A DNA stretch of 64,000 nucleotides from the NCBI GenBank assembly GCA_963667815.1, contig OY764021.1; one strand, written 5' to 3'. This stretch comes from Saccharicrinis sp963667815. GTDB taxonomy: Bacteria; Bacteroidota; Bacteroidia; Bacteroidales; Marinilabiliaceae. Positions 9,407 to 20,200 of this stretch are shown one piece after another. Within the stretch, counting starts at the first letter, position 1. Every line of letters begins with the position of its first letter. The notes below the pieces were generated by a model. The model saw only the letters and a list, made by a program, of their open reading frames with translations, was not told where the DNA came from and did no database searches. Made by a program: the position numbers and the translations under genes.

Positions 9407-10561
9407 TTATTGAGCCAGGAATAGTGAAGCTGGTAGTTTTTTAAGCGAACCCAACTTATCCTGTACTGTTATCACAGCATTCTCTGCCTCATATTCATGT
9501 ATCAGTTCATCTATATTCGTTAAGCTTTCTATTGAATCATTTAATTCATTATCGCCAATTGTGGTAATAATATAACCGGGTTCGAGCTCTGCTCTCGCTT
9601 TATCTCCCCAAACTGCGGCAATACGTAATTTACCATTATCAGAACCAGTCATGACTGTACGGTTATCACTTTGCCAAACAGTACTATTTTCAAAGGGTAC
9701 GAATTTGTATCGCTTATTAGGATAATCTATAATTATTTGGCCCAGATCAGTCATCTTAAAACAAAGTTGCAAATAACCAACTCCGCCAGTCATAACAGGC
9801 AAACTATTAAAAATTACCCCGCCAATATGTAAATCGCTGAGCTTACCACGGTATATTTTATCATACTTAGCTAAACCTCCAACCATAGAGCCAACTGCTC
9901 CTCTGCCTTCTGTAACAGCTGAGATAATACCGGCTCCTGACCATTGTTCAAATCCCTCTACTGAAGGAAGCGTAAGCGCTCCTGTTCCATTACCACTATC
10001 GAACAGTGCAGGAACATCATAAAGCTCATCTTTTCCTTGTATTTTAATATCAAAAATCGGAGCATTATTCCATAATTTCAAAGTCTGCCAATCAGTGATT
10101 GCTTCGTCGGCAATATCTGATAACACAATTATTTTTTTTACAGCATTAAAAGTCACTACATACTGCATCAGAATGTCTGCTCCAATAATACCATCTACAC
10201 CTAAGGTTGCCAATATCACATTATCAGCACTCATTACTATACCCTGAACATTACTTGTTTCAATACTACCGATCTCCATTTGCGGAATGGTAGCCACAAA
10301 TAAGTTATATCCCAATCCTTGCATTGACTTTTGCGACTGCGAATAGTCAAGCTTTTCTGCATTTACCAATTTATCGGATACACAAGACATTCCTGTACCT
10401 GTGTCGAGCATAAAATGATATGTATTATCATTAATAACTACTTCAACAACAGGAACTCCATTGCTATTACTGTATTGCAGTTCTGTATATTTATTACTCT
10501 GCGAAAAAGCTTTTGAGAAAACAAAAACTGCCATTACAATTAGTAAGAAATATTTTTTCAT
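9407..10561 (-). CDS. Retropepsin-like aspartyl protease family protein with C-terminal PDZ-like region
   Basis: A 384-residue exported protein with a signal peptide cut near FSQS (residues 19-22). Two aspartyl-protease half-sites are visible: MLDTGTGMS with D53 and FDSGNGTG with D188. Both halves are therefore in one chain, as in bacterial retropepsin-like proteins. The last 60 residues (LEPGYIITTIGDNELND and after) look like a PDZ-type peptide-binding segment. Family members in Bacteroidota are generally annotated as aspartyl proteases without known substrates. It is transcribed with the M16 peptidase 31 bp downstream. The family assignment is good; activity is inferred from the preserved DTG/DSG pair. 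Confidence 0.87.
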   Translation of the reverse strand: MKKYFLLIVMAVFVFSKAFSQSNKYTELQYSNSNGVPVVEVVINDNTYHFMLDTGTGMSCVSDKLVNAEKLDYSQSQKSMQGLGYNLFVATIPQMEIGSIETSNVQGIVMSADNVILATLGVDGIIGADILMQYVVTFNAVKKIIVLSDIADEAITDWQTLKLWNNAPIFDIKIQGKDELYDVPALFDSGNGTGALTLPSVEGFEQWSGAGIISAVTEGRGAVGSMVGGLAKYDKIYRGKLSDLHIGGVIFNSLPVMTGGVGYLQLCFKMTDLGQIIIDYPNKRYKFVPFENSTVWQSDNRTVMTGSDNGKLRIAAVWGDKARAELEPGYIITTIGDNELNDSIESLTNIDELIHEYEAENAVITVQDKLGSLKKLPASLFLAQ

Positions 10562-10937
10562 AACTTCTATAAATATTTTTGGGGATTAGCTCATTTAGCA
10601 TAAAGAGCATATTCATAAAACATAAAATCCAGGCAGAAAACTCTAATACAAGACGCATAAATAAAGGCGACTTGTTATCGCTCGGGAAGATTACATCCAT
10701 TAGATACAGAAGTAAACAACGATAAAGTTACGCACTTAGAGATTAACAATAAGGCACTAGCATATAACTCCTATAGCAGACACAAGCTGTTATAGAATAC
10801 TATTGAAGTTTAAATAAATTGGTTCGTTTACTTTATAATTCCTAAACCAAAAGACGTTTTGTCAATTGGTTACCGGAATTTTTTTAAGATTATAAAAATA
10901 CATAGCTTCAACCACGCATAAACAGTAACTGAATTTA
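10562..10937. other. Intergenic region, no feature recognised
   Basis: About 375 bp between two minus-strand genes. It must hold the promoter of the aspartyl protease/M16 pair, but I could not identify a TAnnTTTG box. I also see no terminator for the thioredoxin-fold gene. Confidence 0.5.
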
Positions 10938-12176
10938 TTACTGATTATTTGCAGTAGCTTCCTTAATAAGTTCTACATACTTTTCCATTTCTTTTCTGGC
11001 TTTTTGAGCCTTTCCATATTTTTCTGCAGCTTGATAAAGTTCAGCTTCTGCACCATATAAGGTAGTACGAATATAGTATGAAGACAAGTCTTCGCCAACA
11101 ACCTCTGCTATTAATTCTTCTATCCATTTTACGCCACCATCCACAGCTGCTTTATCTTCCATTTTGGCCAATGACTGCATGAAGAATAAGAAATAGTTAC
11201 CGTATATCTGTGCAGGTAAAATTTGCTCATCTTTTACCGCTTTCATTACTTCTAACATTTGTTTCCAATCTCCCTGACGAGATAAAATAGAAGTATTTAA
11301 CCAAACAGCTGCCATACTTTTACCAGGATCCTGAGCTGTAACCAAATAATCAACAAAATCATCGTACGATTTCTTGTCGTATGCAGCAAGATTCGGATTC
11401 GTGGCATATTGCATTGCTTTATCTAAAACTGCACTAGCTAATTTTGTGTCCACCAATTCTTTTTGATTTTGACCTGGTAAGGCATAAAATCTTTCAATAT
11501 TATCTCTAACAGTCAATAATGTTTTTGATAAAGGATCGTTTTCATATTGCAAAATCAGTGTCCAAACTACAGGTGTAGCCAACTGATCAACATTAAGACC
11601 ATTCAAAAATTCTTTTGTTATCTTTTCAAGCTCTTCATTCATGCCTGATGAATGAAGCATGGTTACAAGCTTAATCATAAAAGCAGGATTTCTATCTCCC
11701 TCCTCATAACGAGCAAGCATCGCAGCCAGTCTTTTTTCAGGATCTAAAGCATTTTTTCCGGCAGCCATAAGCCACTCGGCATCACCTGCTCCAACAAGTT
11801 TATGCACAGGCTGTTCTGTTTCCGGATCGATAAACATTAATGTAGGTAATGCGCTTACTTCCCATATTTGTGCCAGTCTTTTTGCATCTTCGTTTTTTTC
11901 TACATTATAACTGACATTAACAAAGTTAGCATTAAAAAAATCGGCCACCTTATCTTGTGTAAACACTTCAGCAGCTAGTTTTTTACAAGGACCACACCAG
12001 TCGGCATAACAATCCACAAATATTAATCTATTTTCCTCTTTTGCTTTTTTTACAATCTTCTTCCACGATGTGGTTTCTTCAAAGTTGATACTTTGATTTT
12101 GAGCTGTTGCGTATGAAGCGACAAGAGTAAAAAGGATGAATATAAACTGAAGTCTGTATATCGTTGTTTTAATCAT
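10938..12176 (-). CDS. Exported thioredoxin-fold protein with helical C-terminal domain
   Basis: A 412-residue protein. A signal peptide (residues 1-25, ending near ATAQ) is followed by a thioredoxin domain with the redox motif WCGPCKK (CGPC, C61 and C64) and the downstream cis-proline in SALPTLMF. The remaining 250 residues are mainly helical, with no recognised catalytic motif. It would act in the periplasm in disulfide reduction or exchange. Bacteroidota encode many such proteins; a dedicated partner cannot be named. It begins just after a strong terminator ending the SusCD operon, so it has its own promoter or depends on read-through. Confidence 0.9.
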   Translation of the reverse strand: MIKTTIYRLQFIFILFTLVASYATAQNQSINFEETTSWKKIVKKAKEENRLIFVDCYADWCGPCKKLAAEVFTQDKVADFFNANFVNVSYNVEKNEDAKRLAQIWEVSALPTLMFIDPETEQPVHKLVGAGDAEWLMAAGKNALDPEKRLAAMLARYEEGDRNPAFMIKLVTMLHSSGMNEELEKITKEFLNGLNVDQLATPVVWTLILQYENDPLSKTLLTVRDNIERFYALPGQNQKELVDTKLASAVLDKAMQYATNPNLAAYDKKSYDDFVDYLVTAQDPGKSMAAVWLNTSILSRQGDWKQMLEVMKAVKDEQILPAQIYGNYFLFFMQSLAKMEDKAAVDGGVKWIEELIAEVVGEDLSSYYIRTTLYGAEAELYQAAEKYGKAQKARKEMEKYVELIKEATANNQ

Positions 12177-12193
12177 ATTTCAGCAATGAATTA

Positions 12194-12230
12194 AAAAAGG
12201 TACGGGATCTTAATAACTGATCCCGTACGT
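12194..12230 (-). terminator. Rho-independent terminator of the FecR/SusCD operon
   Basis: GTACGGGATC (12200-12209) pairs perfectly with GATCCCGTAC (12219-12228) around a 9-nt loop. Read leftward it is followed by TTTTTT. It sits 6-40 bp after the stop codon of the last operon gene (12236) and separates that operon from the thioredoxin-fold gene. Confidence 0.93.
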
Positions 12231-12235
12231 AAAAA

Positions 12236-13810
12236 TTATTGTATCACCATAAAATCAGCAAGTGCTGTACCATATGAACTAGAATAATAGTCCTTGTCGG
12301 TTATATAGAATCTGATTCTTCTGGCTTTTTCTGTTTGCTTTTGGTTATTTAAGTAAACAAGAGTGATTTCACCATCGCTATCACCAAGAGGCACTTCTTC
12401 CTGGTAAGTGGCCTGATGCCATTCTCCACCATCACTAGCTATTTCAATTTCGATCATGTTAGGAATTAACATATTATAATAACCCAATGAAGATGACTGT
12501 ACAATTTTAAATCCTCTGATATCAACATCTTCTTTCATGTCAATTTCGATAGCATGAACACGAATACTTGAAATTCGAAGAGGAGTCCAATCTGTATAAG
12601 ACTGATTATCGAATAGATTTCCCAACTGAGAATCATATCCTGCCTCATCTGATGGAGTTACAGTATATGACCATGATGCTGTATTCTCTAATAAGTTTAA
12701 TTCTGGCACAACAGGATTTCCTTCTTGCATAAACCACATAGGAGCCTCATATGAAGCAAAATAATGTGAGTTATATTGGTGTACATCAACCTGAAGATAA
12801 TCATGCGCAATATTTAACGCCGCCAAACTACGTTCCTTTTCTGACAAAACTGATTGTTCTGAAAAATAGTAAGCATAAGTTGAGGTCATGTATCTGTTTT
12901 TACCAAAGTATATTTCCTTTAAATTAGGGAAATACAAGATATCTTCCATTGATGCAATATTTTGATCAAACTCCAATACCTCAACACTTTCAACAATACT
13001 TGGTGTTAATTGACTTACATTTAAATAATCCTGAACCTGAGTTGCAAAATCACTGTTAAACACCATCACATTAAGATTCAGTTTAATATCAGGAAAAACA
13101 ACTTTAAACTCTGGATCGTCAATTGCATCCACACTACCAGTTCTGTAAATCATTATATCTTTAGTAAGATCTACATTTTCAAGAAGCATCTCCTTTTGAC
13201 CATTTGGCCAAAAGTCCGGATTGCTTTCTGTTCCCAGATTTACTTTTTCAAGCTGAATACGAGTTTCGTCAGTTTCTCCACTTTTATAGTAACCTATTTC
13301 AGCAGTTAACAGATTATTTTTCCAGTTATCAAAAAATAAAAACAGATTATTGTCACCAACTTTAAACTGCTTGATAACTACATGTGTAAACGTAGATAAT
13401 GACTCATGTTCAAGTGAAAATGGTCGAGAGTAAATAGTTGTTTCCAATGATTTACCATCAATATTATTTTCATCATCGAAACTTACTGAACTTACAGAAA
13501 AGAAGTAATCAAAATTTCCCAAGTCATTAATTATGCAACTTGTACTATTTTTATCAATAAGCGTATCTCTTGTGGACGAATCATCCTGCCATTCAATATA
13601 AATTGAATCTCTGTTAAGGTCATTATTATTTTCCCATGTTAACTCAACAGATTCCCATTTTGCATTAGCCTGCAGATTAACACATTTAGCCAGATAACGA
13701 ATTGGACCATCTCCTGAATAATCAGAATATGTATCTTCCAGGTTTTCACAACCAGTAAAGATACCCGCAGCAAGTACGGGTAATAGTATATATAATAGTA
13801 ATCTCTTCAT
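12236..13810 (-). CDS. Surface lipoprotein with DUF4998-like N-terminus and discoidin (F5/8 type C)-like C-terminus
   Basis: A 524-residue lipoprotein. The signal peptide ends in a lipobox AGIFTGC, with the Cys near residue 20 followed by acidic residues typical of surface-exposed Bacteroidota lipoproteins. The N-terminal third resembles the DUF4998/fibronectin-like modules found beside SusD genes. The C-terminal 150 residues (from about DNQSYTDWTPLRI) have the look of a discoidin-type carbohydrate-binding beta-sandwich. The likely role is a surface glycan-binding protein helping the SusCD pair. It starts 2 bp after the stop of the upstream lipoprotein gene, so the two are translationally close. 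No hydrolase motif is visible. Domain names are from recognition, not a profile search. Confidence 0.75.
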   Translation of the reverse strand: MKRLLLYILLPVLAAGIFTGCENLEDTYSDYSGDGPIRYLAKCVNLQANAKWESVELTWENNNDLNRDSIYIEWQDDSSTRDTLIDKNSTSCIINDLGNFDYFFSVSSVSFDDENNIDGKSLETTIYSRPFSLEHESLSTFTHVVIKQFKVGDNNLFLFFDNWKNNLLTAEIGYYKSGETDETRIQLEKVNLGTESNPDFWPNGQKEMLLENVDLTKDIMIYRTGSVDAIDDPEFKVVFPDIKLNLNVMVFNSDFATQVQDYLNVSQLTPSIVESVEVLEFDQNIASMEDILYFPNLKEIYFGKNRYMTSTYAYYFSEQSVLSEKERSLAALNIAHDYLQVDVHQYNSHYFASYEAPMWFMQEGNPVVPELNLLENTASWSYTVTPSDEAGYDSQLGNLFDNQSYTDWTPLRISSIRVHAIEIDMKEDVDIRGFKIVQSSSLGYYNMLIPNMIEIEIASDGGEWHQATYQEEVPLGDSDGEITLVYLNNQKQTEKARRIRFYITDKDYYSSSYGTALADFMVIQ

Positions 13811-13812
13811 AA

Positions 13813-15186
13813 TTAATTCTTTTTAGCATATACTTCAATCTCATGGAATGAAACGTATCCATCATTATTGTTGTAATAATCAGGAGACCACTCATCATTA
13901 TAAGTATCTTCCACTTCAATTTTGAAATATCTGTAAGTATTACCGTCAAACTCAATAGGAATAGACATATATGCAGGATCCGCAGACTCCATTGCAGAGA
14001 TCGTTTGAATATCGTAAATATAACCTGTTTCAGGAACCACGTACCAACGATCAGCTTGTCCTTCGTTAGGATCTCTATCAAAGGATCCTACTTCTTTCCA
14101 GCTTCCTGATTCAGCTTTGGGATCCGTCGTTTCTACATAATCGTTACATGCATAAATGGTCATTTTACAAGGTGTTCTTGTATGATATTTGTAATTATAT
14201 AACGAAGGCGAAGGCATTGTACCATGATCAAGCATAGAATAGAATCTTAATTCGCCCACAATATTTGGTTCTTTAATATCAAGAACAAAATACATTTGAT
14301 CGTCATCTAAATTCTGCATTGCCCTTGGTCCTGCAATAAAAGTATATTGAGGTGGAGTCCACCCTGAACGAAAATGTTCAAGACGCTGACGGCCTTTAAT
14401 ATCTCCGTCAAATAAATATTCAATGCCAAAACGAACAGGCATATCTATATTGTCATCATTATTATCCTCAACAGAAAGATTAAATGGATCAATCAACGAG
14501 AAATTGCTATTATCAACCAAAATACGACTATAGGCTTCAACACTTTCCCATGTTTGAGTTCGGGCTACTTCCTGCTTATAATCTTCGGTAGTGATAAACA
14601 CAGTATTATAATCACTTTTTTGAGAATCATCAAGCGAATAAAAACGAGTTTCTCCTCCAGCTTTTATCGGAAAAGTTTCCAATAAAATATCATCCTCTTC
14701 ATGTGTTAAAGGGTTTATACCTCTAAAAAATACATTTGCAAAACCACTTACATATTCGGGAGCATCATATCTTACTACAAAACCATCCCAAAAAGGCTCT
14801 ACTTCAACTTCATCAAAGAATGAATAAACAGCTGAAGCCTTTGTGCTGAAAGAATATTGTGTTGGCTCAGATTCATTATCATTCTCATCCATGTATGATA
14901 CATTTACTGCCACATTTTCCTGCGGAGCGTTGAACCCAGTTAACAATAAAGAATCGTTGGCAAAACTTGCTAGCTTCACAACTGAATTTCCATACTGATC
15001 ACTATATTGAGCCTTGATACGATATATACGGGTATCACTAACAGTATAGCGCATAATTGCACCACCCTCAATTGGCTCAAAACTGATACTATCCTGGTTT
15101 ATTGATACATCCAGAAAACTATCTTCATCTTTATTACAAGCATAAAAGCCTGTAATAACCAATAGTAATATTATTAATTTTTTCAT
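13813..15186 (-). CDS. Surface lipoprotein of the DUF4959/DUF5126/DUF5000 type
   Basis: A 457-residue lipoprotein, signal peptide ending in TGFYAC (Cys near residue 16) followed by NKDEDS. The N-terminal region reads as two fibronectin-like beta-sandwich modules (DUF4959-like, then DUF5126-like near 120-220). The C-terminal half, with FRSGWTPPQYTF and YRYFKIEVEDTYND, resembles the discoidin-like DUF5000 module. Proteins of this architecture usually follow SusD and are thought to be accessory surface glycan-binding proteins. It is separated from SusD by 113 bp that contain a perfect 26-bp palindrome, which may set its expression below that of SusCD. Catalytic function is not expected. Confidence 0.8.
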   Translation of the reverse strand: MKKLIILLLVITGFYACNKDEDSFLDVSINQDSISFEPIEGGAIMRYTVSDTRIYRIKAQYSDQYGNSVVKLASFANDSLLLTGFNAPQENVAVNVSYMDENDNESEPTQYSFSTKASAVYSFFDEVEVEPFWDGFVVRYDAPEYVSGFANVFFRGINPLTHEEDDILLETFPIKAGGETRFYSLDDSQKSDYNTVFITTEDYKQEVARTQTWESVEAYSRILVDNSNFSLIDPFNLSVEDNNDDNIDMPVRFGIEYLFDGDIKGRQRLEHFRSGWTPPQYTFIAGPRAMQNLDDDQMYFVLDIKEPNIVGELRFYSMLDHGTMPSPSLYNYKYHTRTPCKMTIYACNDYVETTDPKAESGSWKEVGSFDRDPNEGQADRWYVVPETGYIYDIQTISAMESADPAYMSIPIEFDGNTYRYFKIEVEDTYNDEWSPDYYNNNDGYVSFHEIEVYAKKN

Positions 15187-15213
15187 GTGTTTTATTTTTG
15201 CAACGCCCAGATT

Positions 15214-15239
15214 GGATGATCAAATTAATTTGATCATCC
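15214..15239. repeat. Perfect 26-bp palindrome between susD and the accessory lipoprotein genes
   Basis: GGATGATCAAATT (15214-15226) is directly followed by its exact reverse complement (15227-15239). It lies in the 113-bp gap inside an otherwise tightly packed operon. There is no T-run on either side, so it is not a typical terminator. In RNA it could form a stable hairpin acting as a processing or stability element; as DNA it could be a dimer-binding site. Confidence 0.85.
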
Positions 15240-15299
15240 TGCTGTTTAAGAAACTAAAGATTAGATTTCTTGGGCATTTTGATTCTTAATGTACAGTGA

Positions 15300-17249
15300 T
15301 TACCATTCTGGGTTTTGCACATTTCCCGAAATCATAACCTCTTCACTTCGAATTGGGAATAAATAATCTCTTGGAGATAAAAATTCAGCCTTATCCCATA
15401 CAACTTGAGGACCTTCAAAATTATTGAAATACTCTCTTGCATCTCTTCCCAGCACATTCCAACCTGTAGGCTTTTGATTTAATTCCTGATGAGCAGTTTT
15501 CCATCTACGTAAATCCCAAAAACGTTGTCCTTCAAAAGACAATTCTATCGTTCTTTCCTGATGAATAATCTCACGCATACCTTGTTTTGTTGTAATCTTA
15601 TCCGGATTCTTTGCATATTGAGTCCAGGATTCTTCAACAGAAGGGATGCCAGCACGTTCTCTTACTTTATCTAAAGCACCTAAAATCTCCTCCTTATGCA
15701 CGCCATTTGGTCCTTCATATTCATTCCAAGCCTCAGCCTGTATTAAATACAATTCAGCTAAACGCAATGCCACATTCGGACGAATATACCCAATACTTGA
15801 GTTAATCTGAGTTGAATAACCATTGGTTGGAACTTCAGTTCTACTACCCTTCTTCACCCAGTACCCGGTAAGGTTTTGAGGAGCATTAGATTCAAGTTGA
15901 CTTTGTTTAATACCAACAGGTTCACCCCTGTATGTTTCCATTAATAAATTATAATACGTACCAGCCCCTCTTTGCCAGTAGGTTCCCTGACCAGCAATAT
16001 TTGCATAAAAACGAGGCTCTCTGTTTAAATGAAGAACCAATACATCATTATCAAGGTTTACTACATTGTTATAATAATTGTTACGCTCACGTCCCATACT
16101 ATATCTACGTTCATAGTCCCAGGTATTATCTTCAGTTAATGGTAATCCATTTTTAGTATAAAATCGTTCTACCATTTGAATACTAGTTCCCAAATCGCCA
16201 TATACAGTAGCATCATAGAATCTGTTACTTGTGTTGGTACCTACAGATGGTAAGGTATGCTGAAACAACCTGTTTCCTGAAGGAATAAGCACTAACGCTT
16301 CTGAAGATTGGTAATTTGGAGCCCAGGTTGACAATTCAATATCACGCATCGTATTTAAAAGAGGAGAAAGTGCATCTACTGAACCTGAAATTAAATGATA
16401 GCCATTTTCTTCACAAATTCGAACAGCTTCATCTGCAGCCTCTGCTGCAATTCTCCATTTTTCTTCATTATACTCCGGATCAAAAAGCAGTTCTCCTTCA
16501 CTATTTTTAAAATCGCGATAAAAAGAGTTACCATTAAATAATGGAGAAGCCTGATAAAGCAACACTTTTGCTTTTAAAGCGATAGCTCCTTCCTTAGAAA
16601 AATACTCGTAACGTTCCGGATCTTTCTCTGCCATAACCAAAAGATCTGGTATTGCTTCTTCTAACAGCGTAATTGTTCTGTTAAAACAAGAATCAACGTG
16701 ACTACGTTTTGTTTTCATTTCTTCAAGTGGAGCCCATACATCAACGTTTTCAGGCATTAACACTATAGGTCCATATCGTTTAATCAACTCAAAATAATAA
16801 AATGCTTTTACAGCTTTTGCTTCTGCTGTCCACACTTTTAACTCACCCGGTCGCAAATTATATACTTCATTTATATGCTCCAGAAATGTATTACAGAAAC
16901 GTATATTATTGTATAAACCATTAAAACGCCAAATATCTCCGTATGGTTGAACTGCAGATTGCTGACCATCACCGATATAAAACATGGATAAATTGGTATT
17001 TACCCTACCGTATTGACCTGCTACATATTCATCACCTCCTAATAATCCGGGATCATTAAATTCTCCTCCATATAATGTAGGAACACCTTCATACACGTCT
17101 TTCATCCAACGCTCAGCACCATCCCTTGTTTCAAAAATAACCGGAACACTTAATATATCCTCATCCGGCACTTGATCAAGGTAGCTATCACATGATGGAA
17201 GTAAAAGTATTACTCCCGCAATGCTTAATAATAATTTTTTCAAATTCAT
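15300..17249 (-). CDS. SusD/RagB family surface glycan-binding lipoprotein (sigma/FecR locus)
   Basis: SusD-like nutrient-binding lipoprotein that caps the SusC channel encoded upstream. The mature lipoprotein starts after LLLPSC, followed by DSYLDQVP, the standard SusD N-terminus. The SusD helical core is recognisable (VKAFYYFELIKRYG, LRLAELYLIQAEAWNE), and the C-terminus has the family RTIELSFEGQRFWDLRRWK block and ends with a PEW motif. I place the start at the ATG at 17249 (MNLKKLLLSIAG); the longer frame from 17255 uses TTG. It follows SusC by only about 12 bp, so the two are co-transcribed. The ligand is unknown because no hydrolase lies in this operon. Confidence 0.95.
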   Translation of the reverse strand: MNLKKLLLSIAGVILLLPSCDSYLDQVPDEDILSVPVIFETRDGAERWMKDVYEGVPTLYGGEFNDPGLLGGDEYVAGQYGRVNTNLSMFYIGDGQQSAVQPYGDIWRFNGLYNNIRFCNTFLEHINEVYNLRPGELKVWTAEAKAVKAFYYFELIKRYGPIVLMPENVDVWAPLEEMKTKRSHVDSCFNRTITLLEEAIPDLLVMAEKDPERYEYFSKEGAIALKAKVLLYQASPLFNGNSFYRDFKNSEGELLFDPEYNEEKWRIAAEAADEAVRICEENGYHLISGSVDALSPLLNTMRDIELSTWAPNYQSSEALVLIPSGNRLFQHTLPSVGTNTSNRFYDATVYGDLGTSIQMVERFYTKNGLPLTEDNTWDYERRYSMGRERNNYYNNVVNLDNDVLVLHLNREPRFYANIAGQGTYWQRGAGTYYNLLMETYRGEPVGIKQSQLESNAPQNLTGYWVKKGSRTEVPTNGYSTQINSSIGYIRPNVALRLAELYLIQAEAWNEYEGPNGVHKEEILGALDKVRERAGIPSVEESWTQYAKNPDKITTKQGMREIIHQERTIELSFEGQRFWDLRRWKTAHQELNQKPTGWNVLGRDAREYFNNFEGPQVVWDKAEFLSPRDYLFPIRSEEVMISGNVQNPEW

Positions 17250-17261
17250 AATCAAATGTTT

Positions 17262-20200
17262 TTAAAAACTGATGTTTGCACCAATTGAATAAGTTTTCTG
17301 AATAGGATAATTAAATCCGTCACTACCTAACTCAGGATCCCAAAGTTTGAAGTTTGTAATGATGAAAGGATTGTTTGCTCTAACATATAATTTCAACCTT
17401 TTCATTTGTAATTTCTTGTACAACTTTTCAGGAAGATTATAGGCTAACTCCAGAGAACGGCAACGAATAAAACTAACTTCACGCATAAAGTAAGTTGAAT
17501 AACGAGGATTTTCTTGATTAGCATACGATTCTTCTTCCTTATTATGATAAGTTAATCCATAAGTAGATAATCTAGGCCAGAATGGCTTGCTCTGCATATT
17601 ATCAGGCGTCCAGTGATCATCATATATTTCTTTAAGTAAGGCATGATCATTTACAAAAGGAGATAATCTGGATGGATCAAGAAACATTGATCGTTGTCCG
17701 GATCCTTGAAATGAAAAGTTAAACTCAACTCCTTTGTAATTTACAACACCACTCAATCCATAAATCAAACGAGGTGTGGTTGGAAATCCAATATGAGTCG
17801 CATCGTTAACATCAATTATTCCATCATTATTAATATCTCTGTAACGAATATCTCCTGGCATCACATCTCCCGATTGAGTAGGTGCATTGTCAATCTCTTC
17901 CTGTGTTTGGAATAAGCCTTCGGCAATATATCCAACTTGTTGAGAAATATCATGACCTACACGCTGTTGCCATTTTGGTTTATCCATTGCCTCCTCTATT
18001 GTTTTAAAGGTTGCTTTATTATAAGTAACAGTTCCGTTTAAAATAAACCATAAATTCTCGTTGAAAGCATGCTGTATTTTTCCTTGAAAATCAACACCTC
18101 TAGATTTTACTTCTCCAATATTATCAAGTGGGAATAAGCCCAACCCTATTGTAGCCGGAACAGCCATACGTTGCGAAAGAATGTTATGACGTACTTCCTG
18201 ATAAGCATCTACATTTACATCAAATAATCCATCCCATAGTTTAAAATCAAGTCCAAAGTTTACTTGTTCTGCGATTTCCCAGGTTACTTCAGGGTTTTTA
18301 TAAGCAGAAATACTATAACGATCCTGAGAGTTAATGGAGATATTTGGTAAGTAAACGAATCTGGAATTGCTCGTACCTGTTGCAGATCCAACACCTGCAT
18401 TTCCAATACCATCGTTACCTACTTTACCATACGAAAGTCTAAGTTTCATGTATGTTAACCAATTTGACACGGGTAACATAAATGGTTCTTTAGAAACGAC
18501 CCATCCTAAACCTGCTGCCGGAAAGAATCCAAAACGATTGTCTTTTGCAAAACGCTCTGATCCATTGTATCCAAAACTAGCTTCGGCATAATAACGTTCT
18601 TTATATCCGTATGCCATACGCATAGACAATCCCATATTTCGAGCAGGAATTGCATCCAATAGTGAAACAGGTCGAGAATTTGTTGCTTGCTGCATTTGAT
18701 ATACTGCTGTATAACTGGTTGTATGTTCTTTCCATGCAGCTGTATGTAATAATCTGAATTCTCCTGAAATACGAGTAGCACCAGCAGAGTTATTTGAAGC
18801 ATTTTGTAATTCAAGAGAACGATTACCCTCTTTTACTTGCTGTAGCGTATGTTCACCGGTTTGATAATTATAATCCAATAAACGATACAAATACTCATCA
18901 GTTGAAAATATATTTTGATAGTAACCTTCCTGATATAACGAACCATTTGCTCTTAACTCCAATCCTTTGATTATCGCAGACATATTTTGAATATACTCCA
19001 GACGATTAATCGTAGAAAAACGACTACGCTCCTGATAACCTTTCTGAATTTGAGCATATGGATTACTTGTATTTACAGTCAAACCTCCAAAGCGAATATG
19101 TGGCCAGTCATGAAATTCATCAGCTGGGTACACTGCTGCATAATCAACAGGACTTGCATTAAAAGCCAAACGATAGGCTTGACCTACATCAGCCTGTGGA
19201 CCGTGATATTTATCCTGAGTAGTAGTTGAGTTTACAACCAACTTAGCTGTTGGTGTAAGATCAATATTCAGATTTATACGTAATGCAGTGGTATTATTAC
19301 GGATGTTTACATCAAACTGATTTAATCTATCAGTCTCCAACATACCGTGGTCCATGCTATAATTTAAAGAAGCATAATACTGGATAATTTTTGATCCACC
19401 ACGAATGTTAAGTCCCATATGGTGGTTAACAGATGCATCTTTAAACAACAAGTTATACCAATCATTTGCTGGATACACATATGAAGGATATCTACCACTA
19501 CCTGTGTTGTTAATTTTTTCAGAAGTATACAATGGTGTAGCCAAAGGATCACGACCTGTTAATGCTTCATTGTAAGCTTTCATATAAGTAACCGGGTCAA
19601 CCACATCAATTTCGCGAGTAGGCATAGATGTAATTGCCTCATAACGAACAGATGTATAAACTTGTCCCTCACGACCTTTTTTGGTTGTAACAAGGATAAC
19701 TCCATTGGCACCGCGAGCTCCATACATCGCTGTAGCAGAAGCGTCTTTCATCACACTAAAACTTTCGATATCCTCTGGATCAATACGCGCCAAATCCAAC
19801 TTTGAAACTTCAACGTTATCCAACAGGATTAAAGGATCTGTGTTCGCATTCTCTCCAAACGAGGTAATACCACGAATGTAAAATTTAGTGCTCATTTCAT
19901 CTTCTGTTAAAGCACCAGGCATACCTCCTGTTTGCCATGCAACCAAACCAGGTATACGACCTGCAAAACTGGAAGTTAAATCACTATTTGAAGATTTAAG
20001 TGTTTCAGGCTTAACTGTAGTAATTGATGATACAACACTTTCCTTTTTCTGACTACCAAACGCTACAACTGTTACCTCGTCAACGTTTTCCTGAGTTGGT
20101 TTCAATCGAACATTCAATTTAGTTTTTCCTTCAATTGGAATGGTTCTGCTTTTGTAACCAATAAATGAAAATTTTAAAACATCATCCGACATAACGGCCA

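Noticed and set aside
13746..14081. Reading frame of 111 codons spanning the junction of the two surface lipoprotein genes
   Set aside because: It is out of frame with both well-supported genes on the same strand and its translation has no recognisable feature.
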